Assembly: GCF_000426485.1 (NCBI RefSeq)
Contig: NZ_AUFL01000021.1
Location: 1-64,000 of the forward strand
Reading direction: 5' to 3'
DNA: 64,000 nucleotides
Source of the DNA: Indolivaga capnocytophagoides DSM 22835
GTDB lineage: Bacteria; Bacteroidota; Bacteroidia; Bacteroidales; Dysgonomonadaceae
Every line of letters begins with the position of its first letter. Position 1 is the first letter of the stretch. The notes beneath the pieces are model-generated. The model ran no database searches. It was given only the letters and a program-made list of their open reading frames with translations, and was not told the DNA's origin. Below, one piece after another: positions 1-9,367 of this stretch. The position numbers and the translations under genes are program-made.

Positions 1-7
1 TTTTTCA

Positions 8-42
8 TTTTGCCTTGATGCAAAACGAAACAAAAGATCAAG
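8..42. repeat. Two interlocking inverted repeats (pseudoknot-like)
   Basis: TTTTGC at 8-13 is complementary to GCAAAA at 20-25. The intervening six bases CTTGAT (14-19) are complementary to ATCAAG at 37-42. As RNA the two helices would cross, an H-type pseudoknot arrangement, although the zero-length connectors make simultaneous pairing sterically tight, so alternative hairpins are equally possible. Confidence 0.5.
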
Positions 43-81
43 ACTGCGTCTCCAACCCGACCCGCTCAGCTCTCGAAAGCT

Positions 82-122
82 AAGACAAATAAAAATGATT
101 ATCGCTGATATCTATTTGTCTT
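82..122. repeat. 10-bp perfect inverted repeat (hairpin)
   Basis: AAGACAAATA at 82-91 pairs perfectly with TATTTGTCTT at 113-122 around a 21-base loop. No T-tract in a position typical of a terminator follows a known gene, so its role is open. Confidence 0.55.
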
Positions 123-316
123 TTAACGCTTTCTTCATGCAGCGGATACCCCGGGCTTCCACCGAGGTCGAAAACCTGACGGACGAGGGGGCACAGACCC
201 TTTTGTAGGCTGCCGCAAGCAATCTCTGATTGCGCGTAGTAAATAGCATAATTTAAAAGAACATTTTTCAACGACTGATTTGCATAAATATAAGAATGGT
301 TACTGATTATTTTTTA

Positions 317-348
317 TTGATAGCTATTCATTGACTTTGTTACTTTTG
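317..348 (+). promoter_or_regulatory. Predicted promoter of the M20 deacylase gene
   Basis: A Bacteroidota-type -7 box TACTTTTG (341-348) has a TTG 21 bases upstream (317-319). It lies 18 bases before the ATG at 367. Confidence 0.5.
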
Positions 349-366
349 TAACCTTTTAAGTAAATT

Positions 367-1434
367 ATGACAAAAGATATAGACGAATTATACTACGAGG
401 CTGTAGATCTCCTAAAAAGAATGATAAGTATTCAATCTTTCAGCAGGGAAGAAAAAGACGTTGCTGATATGATAGAATCATACATCGGATCAAAAGGGTA
501 TAAACCGGAACGTACAGGAAATAATATATGGATAAAATCGCCCGGATTTTCAGATCAAAAGCCGACAATCCTTCTTAATTCACACATAGATACGGTGAAA
601 CCTGTATCGGCATGGTCAAAAGAACCTTTTGATCCTGTGATAGAAGACAATAAGTTATTCGGATTGGGGAGTAACGACGCCGGAGCAAGCGTTGTGAGCC
701 TGATGCATGCTTTTTTCTGGCTGACTGATAAACTACAGGATTATAATCTGATATTTTTGGCTTCGTGCGAAGAAGAAGTCTCCGGAAAAAATGGAATTGA
801 ACTGGCTCTTCAATCAATTCCTACCCCTGCTTTTGCCATTGTAGGAGAACCTACCGGAATGAATCCTGCCATCGCCGAGAAAGGCTTAATGGTACTCGAT
901 TGCCAATCTCATGGAGAATCGGGTCACGCAGCCCGTAACGAAGGAATAAATGCCATTTACAAGGCAATGAAGGACATTGAATGGTTTCGTACATTTCAGT
1001 TTGCCGACAGCAGTGATCTGCTTGGCCCTGTGAAAATGACCGTAACTATGATTAATTCGGGAACACAGCACAATGTTGTACCCGATATCTGCTCATTTGT
1101 TGTAGATGTCAGAAGCAACGAGTGCTACAGCAATCAGCAATTATACGAAATCATAGATAAGCATACCGAATGTGATGTAAAACCACGATCATTCAGGCTC
1201 AATTCATCGAAAATAGCTTTGGAAAACCCGTTTATACAAAGAGCCATCATTATCGGGTTAGAACCTTACGGATCTCCCACCCTGTCAGATCAGGCTTTAA
1301 TGAATTTCCCTTCGGTAAAAATGGGTCCGGGAAATTCTGCGCGCTCACATACAGCGGATGAATACATTGTTCTTGATGAAATAAGGGAAGCTATTGAGTA
1401 TTATACTAAACTTTTGGATGGTTTAATTATATGA
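367..1434 (+). CDS. argE: M20-family metallo-deacylase (acetyl/succinyl-ornithine or -citrulline deacylase type)
   Basis: A 355-residue zinc hydrolase of the M20/ArgE-DapE family. Visible active-site elements are H73 and D75 in SHIDTV, the bridging Asp104 in GSNDAG, Glu135/136 in CEEEVSG, Glu161 in GEPTG, and a C-terminal His near 331 in ARSHTADEY. The middle segment around residues 180-290 is the usual dimerisation insert. In Bacteroidota this subgroup is commonly assigned to arginine biosynthesis, removing the N-acyl group from ornithine or citrulline, but the acyl group cannot be read from the sequence. A promoter lies just upstream. No other arginine gene is in the window, so the pathway role rests on family knowledge. 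Confidence 0.75.
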   Translation: MTKDIDELYYEAVDLLKRMISIQSFSREEKDVADMIESYIGSKGYKPERTGNNIWIKSPGFSDQKPTILLNSHIDTVKPVSAWSKEPFDPVIEDNKLFGLGSNDAGASVVSLMHAFFWLTDKLQDYNLIFLASCEEEVSGKNGIELALQSIPTPAFAIVGEPTGMNPAIAEKGLMVLDCQSHGESGHAARNEGINAIYKAMKDIEWFRTFQFADSSDLLGPVKMTVTMINSGTQHNVVPDICSFVVDVRSNECYSNQQLYEIIDKHTECDVKPRSFRLNSSKIALENPFIQRAIIIGLEPYGSPTLSDQALMNFPSVKMGPGNSARSHTADEYIVLDEIREAIEYYTKLLDGLII

Positions 1435-1476
1435 ACAGGTCAGACTAACAACCTCTAAAACAAATACAATGTACTT

Positions 1477-2883
1477 ATGCAAAGGGATATAATACAAACA
1501 TTAAACATTTTTTTCAACAAAACAGAGAAGTTGCTTCAATCTGAGAAGTATTCTAAAATATGCTTATATGCTTTTATAATAGTATTCTTTATACTAATCT
1601 TTATTTTAAATAGATTGTATCCCCTCTTTGCTGATGACTGGTCATACTCTTTTGTATATGGCGGAAATGAGAGAGTAAAAAATATCAAAGATATTTTCAT
1701 ATCTCAATATAGGCATTATTTCATGTGGGGAGGAAGAACCATTGTTCACCTGATTGCTCAATTCTTGCTTTTTATCCCTCCTTGGATCGCAGATACAATA
1801 AATAGCATCGCTTACATTGTTTTCACCTTTGTAATATATAAAATCGTACGAATCGGAGAAACAAAAGAATCTCCTCTACTATTTATTCTCATACAATTAC
1901 TACTCTGGTTTTTACTTCCGGCATTTGGTGAAGATTTCTTATGGATAACAGGGAGTGCTAACTATCTATGGGGAACCCTTCTCATCTTACTGTTCTTATA
2001 CCCTTATTGCAAACTGATTTTTAATAAGAACAAGATACAAGATAATAATATACTCAAAGCTATTCTGTTTTTTATATATGGAGGTATAGCCGGATGGACA
2101 AATGAGAATACAGTTTTAGCAATGATTATAGGCTGCATATCAATCTTAATATGGATCAAAATCTCAAAACAAAATATTCCATATTGGGCTATAGGGGGAA
2201 TAATCGGAGCTTTATTCGGATACATATTCATGGTTGCGGCTCCCGGAAATTATATCAGGTACCAAATAATACTTTCTGTTGGCTGGAATCTTAATCCTGG
2301 CTCAGGCTCTTGGGATAAAATACTTGTACTAGTACAATTATTCTTCGAAAAGATATTTCCTATCTTATGTATTTTCGTTCTCTTATTTATAACATACACT
2401 ACATTCAATAATTCAACTAAACAAAAACGCCAGATTTTTACATCGTTGCTATTTCTTATTTTGGGACTTATTGCTTTTAGTGCAATGAGTTTTTCGCCTG
2501 TATTTCCAACCAGAGTATGGATCGGTATTATTGTTTTCATGATTATTGCCCTATTACGGATAATCGAATTAGAAAACCGACAAATGATACTAGCACAATT
2601 TATAATAGCAGCTTGTCTGCTTTGTTATTACCTTGTAACATATACTCAAGCCGTTATAGAATTAAATAAGGTGTCAACGATACTCTCCGAGAGAGAGAAA
2701 GTTATCAGTTCAAATCAAAACAAACATGATCTGGAATTAGTTGCCGACAAAAAAATACCTCAGCTCCAATTATTTAAAGAGTTGATAGAAATACCCTCTG
2801 ATCGTGACAACTGGCTAAATAGAGATTACTGCCGGTTTCATGAGATAAAATCATTTAAGACCAATGAGACAGAGAATCCTTAA
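1477..2883 (+). CDS. DUF6056-family polytopic membrane protein
   Basis: A 468-residue inner-membrane protein with about ten to twelve hydrophobic segments, starting at residues 27-50. The FADDWSYSF motif after the first membrane helix, followed by a loop and WGGR, is typical of DUF6056, a Bacteroidota family that resembles GT-C-type glycosyltransferases in topology. The acidic DD pair could be catalytic by analogy, which is inference. The gene is clearly more AT-rich than its neighbours, as often seen for surface-glycan genes acquired by transfer. It converges on kup and the two stop codons overlap by four bases (2880-2883). Substrate unknown. Confidence 0.7.
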   Translation: MQRDIIQTLNIFFNKTEKLLQSEKYSKICLYAFIIVFFILIFILNRLYPLFADDWSYSFVYGGNERVKNIKDIFISQYRHYFMWGGRTIVHLIAQFLLFIPPWIADTINSIAYIVFTFVIYKIVRIGETKESPLLFILIQLLLWFLLPAFGEDFLWITGSANYLWGTLLILLFLYPYCKLIFNKNKIQDNNILKAILFFIYGGIAGWTNENTVLAMIIGCISILIWIKISKQNIPYWAIGGIIGALFGYIFMVAAPGNYIRYQIILSVGWNLNPGSGSWDKILVLVQLFFEKIFPILCIFVLLFITYTTFNNSTKQKRQIFTSLLFLILGLIAFSAMSFSPVFPTRVWIGIIVFMIIALLRIIELENRQMILAQFIIAACLLCYYLVTYTQAVIELNKVSTILSEREKVISSNQNKHDLELVADKKIPQLQLFKELIEIPSDRDNWLNRDYCRFHEIKSFKTNETENP

Positions 2884-4862
2884 TCAGCCGATTCTTCCTC
2901 TGCTCTTTCGGATTTATGAAGCAGTTTCGATAAGATATCGTCTGTATGATGGACATTTACCAGAGGTACAGTTTCCACGACAGCAAACGAAGGATCGAGA
3001 TCGAGCATCTGAGTATCTGATGTACTCAGCCTTTTCACCAGATTATACAGAGCCAGTATTATCTGCTGTCCGGCACTCAATTCGATATTACGGAATATAC
3101 GATCAACCACATAGAAAGCAAAATCACCTCTTGCTCCATGCATCGAAGGATAACGCGATGCAAGATCCACCAGATTTTCTTTCTCCATATTATAACAGAT
3201 CAGCCTCACATAACGGTCGGCGTGTATCCCCACTTTAAAACCTATACGGAGGTCGATACGAAATACTTTTCCGGGAATAAAAGTCTTGACATCATACTCA
3301 AATTCATACGGACTATCGGAACGTCTTATTCGAACAAACCAATATGTATCGGCTCGTTTCGGAAATTTGTTGAATAGCGAATAAGTTATCTTACTCTCCA
3401 AGGCATTCTTATTGTTAGCACTGGTAATGTAAACAAGGTTTGTCGCACTCTTCGGAATGGATGAATCATCGCTTATTTCATTGATCCGGTTCAGGTATGA
3501 GTCATTTATCTGATCGTAAGTTGTATAATGCCTTTTGATACGCCGCCCGTTAAACCAAGAATACATCATGAAGAATATCAATCCGGCGATCAATATCGAA
3601 GCAAAACCTCCATGGGCAAACTTCTGCATATTAGCCACAAAGAAACTGAACTCCATAATAAAGAAGAATACCGATACGGGAATACTAAACCACAATGGCT
3701 TCCTCGTTTCCCTGAAATACAGGAAGAGCAGCAAAGTAGTCATCAACATACTGAGCGTGATAGCCAAACCGTAAGCAGCTTCTAATCGTGACGAGGATTC
3801 AAACATAAGGATAATGATAATACATAAGATCATCATTGTGAAGTTTACAGAGGGGATATACATCTGCCCTTTTATATTGGTCGGGTATTTTATCTTTACA
3901 TTAGGCCATAAGTTCAAAGAGATAGCCTCACTGATAACTGTATAAGAGCCGCTTATCAATGCCTGACTGGCAACTATAGATGCTGCTGTAGCCATTAATA
4001 CCCCGATAAAGCTGAACCACGAAGGCATCATGGCAAAAAACGGATTGATACCATGTTGCACAATGGACGGATTATCGATAATCCACGCAGCCTGCCCCAG
4101 ATAATTGACAATAAGCATCGATTTTACAAAGATCCATGATATCCGTATATTTTTCAGTCCGCAATGCCCTAAATCGGAATACAAAGCCTCCGCGCCTGTT
4201 GTACAAAGAAATACAGCGCCGAGGATAAACATCGTATGAGGAGCATGTACCAAAAACTTAATAGCATAAACAGGATTAAACGCCTTGAATACGGTAAGTT
4301 CATGAACCAGATGACTTGCACCCACTATTCCCATCATGATAAACCATGCAAGCATCATCGTTCCAAAATACTTTCCGAGCGAACCTGTACCCAATGGCTG
4401 TATAAGGAATAATCCGATAACAATAATCAGTGTAGCAGGAACAATAGGAATTTCGGGTACTATATTATTCAACCCTTCCATAGAAGTAATCACAGTCATG
4501 GCAGGAGTGATAATACCATCTGCAAGCAATGTTGCAGCACCTAATGCGGCTATAATATATGCCCAACGGAATTTTTGCCTGATAAGTGCATATAACGCCA
4601 AAATACCACCTTCGCCGTTATTATCGGCTCTAAGGGTCAATATTACATACTTAAGCGTAGTCTGGATAGTCAAAGTCCATATCACACATGATACGGCTCC
4701 GATTATGTAATCGGGTCTCGATAACTGATTATCGGGCAACGCCTCAAGTATAGATTTCATCACATAGAGCGGCGATGTACCAATGTCTCCATACACTACC
4801 CCGATAGCCATAATAATCCCTATCGGACCAAATGGAACTCTATGCTTCTTATTTGTTCCCAT
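2880..4862 (-). CDS. kup: Kup-type potassium uptake protein
   Basis: A 660-residue KUP/HAK/KT potassium transporter, probably K+/H+ symport across the inner membrane. The family signature GDIGTSPLYV is at residues 25-34, and about twelve membrane helices fill the first 430 residues. A soluble C-terminal domain of about 200 residues follows, ending in a charged tail. Length matches the family (about 620-660). The ATG at 4862 gives the complete N-terminus. Overlaps the stop of the convergent DUF6056 gene. No regulatory RNA is recognisable in the 180 bases upstream. Confidence 0.95.
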   Translation of the reverse strand: MGTNKKHRVPFGPIGIIMAIGVVYGDIGTSPLYVMKSILEALPDNQLSRPDYIIGAVSCVIWTLTIQTTLKYVILTLRADNNGEGGILALYALIRQKFRWAYIIAALGAATLLADGIITPAMTVITSMEGLNNIVPEIPIVPATLIIVIGLFLIQPLGTGSLGKYFGTMMLAWFIMMGIVGASHLVHELTVFKAFNPVYAIKFLVHAPHTMFILGAVFLCTTGAEALYSDLGHCGLKNIRISWIFVKSMLIVNYLGQAAWIIDNPSIVQHGINPFFAMMPSWFSFIGVLMATAASIVASQALISGSYTVISEAISLNLWPNVKIKYPTNIKGQMYIPSVNFTMMILCIIIILMFESSSRLEAAYGLAITLSMLMTTLLLFLYFRETRKPLWFSIPVSVFFFIMEFSFFVANMQKFAHGGFASILIAGLIFFMMYSWFNGRRIKRHYTTYDQINDSYLNRINEISDDSSIPKSATNLVYITSANNKNALESKITYSLFNKFPKRADTYWFVRIRRSDSPYEFEYDVKTFIPGKVFRIDLRIGFKVGIHADRYVRLICYNMEKENLVDLASRYPSMHGARGDFAFYVVDRIFRNIELSAGQQIILALYNLVKRLSTSDTQMLDLDPSFAVVETVPLVNVHHTDDILSKLLHKSERAEEESAD

Positions 4863-4998
4863 ACATGCTGAATAAAAGCAAATATTTAATAATCATCCAC
4901 AAATGCAGTATATTGTTCTGCTCTCTTAACTTCTATAATTAATTCGAAAGAGTCTATGCCCTCGAAATCCGGTCAAAATTAGTCCTTTTTTATGAGGA

Positions 4999-5017
4999 TA
5001 ATACACTTCTTGTATTA
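4999..5017 (-). terminator. Weak hairpin downstream of the DegT gene
   Basis: TAATACA (4999-5005) and TGTATTA (5011-5017) form a 7-bp stem with a 5-base loop, 26 bases beyond the stop of the aminotransferase gene. The stem is AT-rich and lacks a good T-tract on the minus strand, so termination is uncertain. Confidence 0.3.
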
Positions 5018-5043
5018 AAAAGCCGGGATAGCTGATTTATACA

Positions 5044-6144
5044 TTATCGAAACTCATTCAAAGCAGAGCATATGCGTATCACTTCTTCGTTTTTCAACGA
5101 TATATGTAAAGGCAGGCTAATTATCTGATCCGCTATCTTTTCCGAAACGGGATATGATAAACTGTTCCACTCTTTGTATGCCTCCTGCTTATGTGGCGGC
5201 AACGGATAATGTATTTCCGTACGGATACCTTTATCCGACAAATATTGCTGCAACCGATCTCTTTCATGACACCGTACCACAAAAAGATGAAAAGCGTGTT
5301 GTTCAATTTGTTCAACCCGTGGTAAAGCTATTAATTCATTCTGAATATTTCGGAGATAAAAGGATGCTATATTTTGTCTCGCTTGCACCTCTTTATCCAG
5401 ATATTTCAACTTAACAGCTAATACAGCCGCTTGTATTTCATCCAACCTTGAGTTTTCACCTTTATACTTATTTATATATTTGGATGTCGTTCCATAATTT
5501 GCCAATGCTCTGACAATAGCAGCCAACTCCGAATCATCGGTTGTTACAGCACCCGCATCACCCAAAGCTCCGAGATTCTTAGTGGGATAAAAACTGAAAG
5601 CCGTTGCATCACATAAGCTACCGACTTTCTGCTCATGATAAGCTGCTCCATGAGCCTGAGCCGCATCGTCTATCAACTTCAGGTTGTGCTTTCTGGCAAT
5701 CTCTTTCAACTCATTCATTGGGGATACCAACCCATACAGATGAACAGCAAGGATAGCTTTTGTTCTAGAGGTAACCTTATCCCCTATCTTCTCGGGATCG
5801 ATATTATAGGTATTTATGTCCGGCTCTACCAAAACTGGAACTAAACCACTGCTGCTTACAGCCAATATGGAAGCAATATATGTATTAGCGGGAACGAGAA
5901 CCTCATCCCCATCTTTCAAAACACCTAATTCTTTATATGATTTCAGGATCAAAGAAATAGCGTCCAACCCATTTCCTACTCCAATACAATTTGCAGTACC
6001 ACAATACTGAGCATAAGCCCTCTCGAAAGATTTGACCTGATCTCCTAAAATGTACCATCCCGAACGAACAACACTCAATACAGCCTCCTCAATCTCCGAT
6101 TGATAGGGCATATTGGTTTCTTTCAAATCTAAGAATGGTATCAT
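5044..6144 (-). CDS. DegT/DnrJ/EryC1/StrS aminotransferase (sugar aminotransferase)
   Basis: A 366-residue PLP-dependent enzyme of the type that aminates nucleotide-activated keto-sugars for surface glycans. Lys189 in [15 protein letters not shown] is the expected Schiff-base lysine. IDDAAQAHG (158-166) binds the cofactor, and the N-terminal PFLDLKE is typical of WecE/FdtB/QdtB-like members. It sits 11 bases downstream of the APC permease gene and is probably co-transcribed with it, though the pairing does not suggest a shared pathway. Which keto-sugar is used cannot be told; dTDP-3-keto-6-deoxyhexose is a common substrate for this branch. Confidence 0.85.
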   Translation of the reverse strand: MIPFLDLKETNMPYQSEIEEAVLSVVRSGWYILGDQVKSFERAYAQYCGTANCIGVGNGLDAISLILKSYKELGVLKDGDEVLVPANTYIASILAVSSSGLVPVLVEPDINTYNIDPEKIGDKVTSRTKAILAVHLYGLVSPMNELKEIARKHNLKLIDDAAQAHGAAYHEQKVGSLCDATAFSFYPTKNLGALGDAGAVTTDDSELAAIVRALANYGTTSKYINKYKGENSRLDEIQAAVLAVKLKYLDKEVQARQNIASFYLRNIQNELIALPRVEQIEQHAFHLFVVRCHERDRLQQYLSDKGIRTEIHYPLPPHKQEAYKEWNSLSYPVSEKIADQIISLPLHISLKNEEVIRICSALNEFR

Positions 6145-6155
6145 TGTATATTCGT

Positions 6156-7814
6156 TTATTTATTTATCTGGGCCAATTTACTCTTTTTATATCCATAAAG
6201 AAAATAAATAATCAAACCTATGGCAAGCCATATCAGGAACATATACCAGTTTGACCATCCGAGTTCAGTCATCAGATACAGATTGATAAGTATCCCGATT
6301 GTAGGCAATAGCGAAAAGCGGAATTTATAGGCAGCAAAAGACATGCACAGCCAGGTAGCCCAAAATATAATAAGTAAAGGTTTTTCGGAGATAATCTCTT
6401 TATAATCGAGTTTAGTAATAAAAAGCACAGCTGTTATAAGGAATAAAACACCGACAATGTATTTTCCGTTGATATACGGAACCTTAAATTTCGCTTTCTT
6501 ACTATATCCCTTATAATCAAGATAAAGTATTCCGGAACAAACCAAAATAAAAGCAAAGAAAGTACCGACACTCGTCAGGTCGACAACAAACTGCATATCA
6601 AGAAACAACGAAGGAACACAAACTATAATGCCAGCAATAAGAGTTGCGAAGGTTGGCGTTTTGTATTTAGGGTGAATTTTTCCAAAGCGAGGCCAAAGCA
6701 GTCCATCCCTGCTCATAGTCATCCAGATGCGGGGCTGTCCTATCTGAAATACCAATATAGCACTGGTTATGGCAATAACAGCACTGACAGAAACAATACC
6801 GGCTATAAAATCCATATCCACTTTCTGGAAGACATATGCCAGAGGATCATCTACACCCAATTCTTTATAATTGACCATACCGGTCAACACAAGAGTGATC
6901 GCTATATATAATACCGTACAAATACCAAGGCAATAAAGCATGGCACGGGGCATATCCCGTTGCGGGTTTTTACATTCTTCGGCTGTTGTAGATATAGAAT
7001 CGAATCCTATAAAAGAAAAGAATACAGCGGCAACACCTCCCAGAATACCCTGAGCTCCATTAGGAGCAAAAGGCGACCAGTTTTCGGGTCTTACAAAGAA
7101 ACATCCTGCTCCTATCACCAATAGTATGATACCTATTTTAAGGAAGACCAGAAGATTATTTACGAAACGGGATTCTTTGATTCCGACAAATACCAAAGCA
7201 CTCAACACAGCTATTACTGCCCCGGCCGGAACATTTACCAATACTTTCATCCCCATAAACTCAGGTGCTGTACGGTAAGTTTCGGCAGCCTGCAAAATAT
7301 TGGCAGGTAAATGAGATTCTCCTGACATTACTTTCTGAAAAGCCTCATAAGCCGACAGATAACCGATAGATAAATAATGCGGCCAATGAACACCGAATCC
7401 TTCCAGCATAGTTGTAAAATAGCCAGACCACGAAATAGCTATCACCATATTCGAAACAGCATATTCGAGAATAAGAGCCCATCCTATAGCCCATGCAAAC
7501 ACTTCTCCCAATGTCGCATAAGTGTATGTATAAGCACTTCCACTAGTGGATATCATTGAGGCAAACTGAGCATAACAAAGGGCTGTGAATATACAAGCCA
7601 CGGCCACAAACACAAATAAGAGTGATACTGCAGGCCCTCCGTTAAAAGCGGCTCGTCCGATAGTACTGAATATTCCCGCACCTATAATAGCGGCAATACC
7701 AAACAAGGTAAGGTCTTTTACTCCTAAAACTCTTTTCAATCCATAGTCTGTGACTTCATCGCCATGACCACCTTTACTAATATCTTTTCTCCTAAACAGC
7801 GATTTCGCTTTCAT
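6156..7814 (-). CDS. APC-family amino acid permease
   Basis: A 552-residue cytoplasmic-membrane transporter of the amino acid-polyamine-organocation superfamily, closest in style to the CAT/YfnA branch. GAGIF (45-49), the unwound helix-1 motif that contacts the substrate amine, follows a cytoplasmic N-terminus of about 35 residues. Some twelve to fourteen hydrophobic helices are visible, including [16 protein letters not shown], the helix-6 motif of cationic amino acid transporters, and the protein ends in a basic tail. A -7 box upstream (7901-7908) could drive it together with the aminotransferase gene. Substrate is not determinable from the sequence. Confidence 0.85.
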   Translation of the reverse strand: MKAKSLFRRKDISKGGHGDEVTDYGLKRVLGVKDLTLFGIAAIIGAGIFSTIGRAAFNGGPAVSLLFVFVAVACIFTALCYAQFASMISTSGSAYTYTYATLGEVFAWAIGWALILEYAVSNMVIAISWSGYFTTMLEGFGVHWPHYLSIGYLSAYEAFQKVMSGESHLPANILQAAETYRTAPEFMGMKVLVNVPAGAVIAVLSALVFVGIKESRFVNNLLVFLKIGIILLVIGAGCFFVRPENWSPFAPNGAQGILGGVAAVFFSFIGFDSISTTAEECKNPQRDMPRAMLYCLGICTVLYIAITLVLTGMVNYKELGVDDPLAYVFQKVDMDFIAGIVSVSAVIAITSAILVFQIGQPRIWMTMSRDGLLWPRFGKIHPKYKTPTFATLIAGIIVCVPSLFLDMQFVVDLTSVGTFFAFILVCSGILYLDYKGYSKKAKFKVPYINGKYIVGVLFLITAVLFITKLDYKEIISEKPLLIIFWATWLCMSFAAYKFRFSLLPTIGILINLYLMTELGWSNWYMFLIWLAIGLIIYFLYGYKKSKLAQINK

Positions 7815-7900
7815 CTATATGCTTTATTGTTCTTCAGGAACACATTCTACCGCCATTCCTAATTTCTAATAATTGAATCTCCTTACAGTTCAAGGATTTG

Positions 7901-7908
7901 CAAAAGTA
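7901..7908 (-). promoter_or_regulatory. Predicted -7 box of the APC permease gene
   Basis: CAAAAGTA on the plus strand reads TACTTTTG on the minus strand, matching TAnnTTTG, 87 bases before the ATG. No well-spaced TTG is found. Confidence 0.35.
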
Positions 7909-7955
7909 AGTTTTTTTGTTTTTAAATCAGCATCAATTAGCGAAAGAAAGCATTG

Positions 7956-7974
7956 AAGGTCTCAGTACCTATTT
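7956..7974 (+). repeat. Palindromic repeat, degenerate copy, over the DUF2851 stop codon
   Basis: AAGGTCTCAGTACCTATTT is a one-insertion variant of the window-wide repeat head. The TAG stop of the minus-strand DUF2851 gene (7969-7971) lies inside its ACCTATTT part. Confidence 0.55.
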
Positions 7975-9234
7975 ACCCGATAACACCTGATACCCGATTC
8001 GGCAATAAAGGCATTTTCGTTTCTCGCAATACTCCCGTTTCAACTGAATGACAGCCTGTGTATCGTATGCACTCCTGCTAATAAGTCCATAACCAGCAAA
8101 TTGCTTCACGATGGAGTTCGATTCGGGTTTTATTGTTTCAAGGAAGCCAATAGCCCTCTCTATATATGATTCGTCATTGATACGCCTGCCATAAGAGAAG
8201 ACCAAGGGAACAACTGCATTTATAATCATCACATCCAATGAAGAATCTCCTATGTATTTGTGTTTTTTGGAAGACTCTTCTCCAAACAGATAATGTGTCT
8301 GCCAATATTCAGAAGCATTGACATGAAACAGCAAACGTATCTGACCAACATCTTTTGCGGATAGTACTTTAGCGCAAACTCCCTGTATATTTTGTAATAA
8401 CACGGCTAATTGAGCCAACCTTAAGACCGGAGAGCTTGTAGGACGCACTCTTAAATTTCGAAAAATATCCCTGTTTAAAGGGATCAAAGAATACTTGTTC
8501 TTTAGGAAATCGTATTCCTGTTTCAATTTCCTCGTATAATCATCCATGCAGGACAAGTCTTGTAATAATCCTGCCTGACCGAATAATAATGCTTCAATCT
8601 GTAAAAGGCTATCGGACTGTTTCAGTATATATTTAAGTGGCAGGCTCAATGCCAGCCGTTCAAAAGCTTCCGAGTTAAGCCCGAATCCCATCGAGCGGGA
8701 CAACACCACATAAAATACGTCTGCCCACGATCCGTCTAACCGCTCAAACAACAACGATATATCATTACATTTACGCTCCAATCGTTCCAATAAAAGAGAA
8801 TTGAGCCACGAAGCTGTATGCAATGAGGGAATATCTCGTAAATAATTGCAACAAGGAATAGCAACATCGGCACTCAACAAAAAATCGATATTTTCAAGTA
8901 TATGACTCGGATATTTAATCTCACACTGTGGAATAATTCTGCCCGTCTGGTCCGTCACTTCACAAGTAATATTTTGGACAATATGCAGAATCACAGAATT
9001 ATAAACTACATCTTTATCGTGTCCGTGCCGAAACCAGTCATCCGAAGATTTATGTATCTCTACATTTCCTGCCCAAACTTCACCTTTGACTTTTATCTTT
9101 GCATTGAAAAAATCAGGTCCCTGATGGGTATTATGCTGACCGGTATCAAGCACTTCAAATGAGACTCCGTCAGTCATTTCCAAATGTTTCTGAAAGAGTT
9201 TGTGCTTCCACACATAGTGCAGTATTTGTTCCAT
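7969..9234 (-). CDS. DUF2851-family protein
   Basis: A 421-residue cytoplasmic protein with the N-terminal pattern of DUF2851 (HYVWKHKLF, then GPDFFNAKI and GNVEIH). This family is conserved in Bacteroidota and has no established function. The C-terminus carries a cysteine cluster CxxxxCxxC (CEKRKCLYC) that could bind metal; that is inference. Transcribed away from the DUF4954 gene across a 133-base divergent gap. Its stop codon falls within a copy of the dispersed palindromic repeat. No signal peptide or membrane segment is visible. Confidence 0.8.
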   Translation of the reverse strand: MEQILHYVWKHKLFQKHLEMTDGVSFEVLDTGQHNTHQGPDFFNAKIKVKGEVWAGNVEIHKSSDDWFRHGHDKDVVYNSVILHIVQNITCEVTDQTGRIIPQCEIKYPSHILENIDFLLSADVAIPCCNYLRDIPSLHTASWLNSLLLERLERKCNDISLLFERLDGSWADVFYVVLSRSMGFGLNSEAFERLALSLPLKYILKQSDSLLQIEALLFGQAGLLQDLSCMDDYTRKLKQEYDFLKNKYSLIPLNRDIFRNLRVRPTSSPVLRLAQLAVLLQNIQGVCAKVLSAKDVGQIRLLFHVNASEYWQTHYLFGEESSKKHKYIGDSSLDVMIINAVVPLVFSYGRRINDESYIERAIGFLETIKPESNSIVKQFAGYGLISRSAYDTQAVIQLKREYCEKRKCLYCRIGYQVLSGK

Positions 9235-9367
9235 AATGTCGAGTGTTGCGTTGTTTTATTGCTCCTAAGGTACAAAAAATGGCAGAACTCAAAAATATTT
9301 GAAGTATTTTTACGTTACAGATAAGATAGTCAAGTAACAAGCCTATCATCGTTATAACAACATATAT

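Larger units (their letters stand above)
1..366. other. Gene-free window edge with structured, relatively GC-rich segment
   Basis: I see no convincing gene here. A 63-codon minus frame (80..271) exists but has no recognisable domain. The middle part (about 130-230) is richer in G+C than the surrounding intergenic DNA, and the first 125 bases carry two sets of inverted repeats listed separately. The promoter of the M20 gene lies at the right end. The segment could be a conserved extragenic repeat or RNA element; the tiny frame cannot be fully excluded. Confidence 0.5.

Noticed and set aside
80-271. 63-codon minus-strand frame
   Set aside because: Lies across an inverted repeat and has no clear domain; kept only as part of the description of the gene-free edge.
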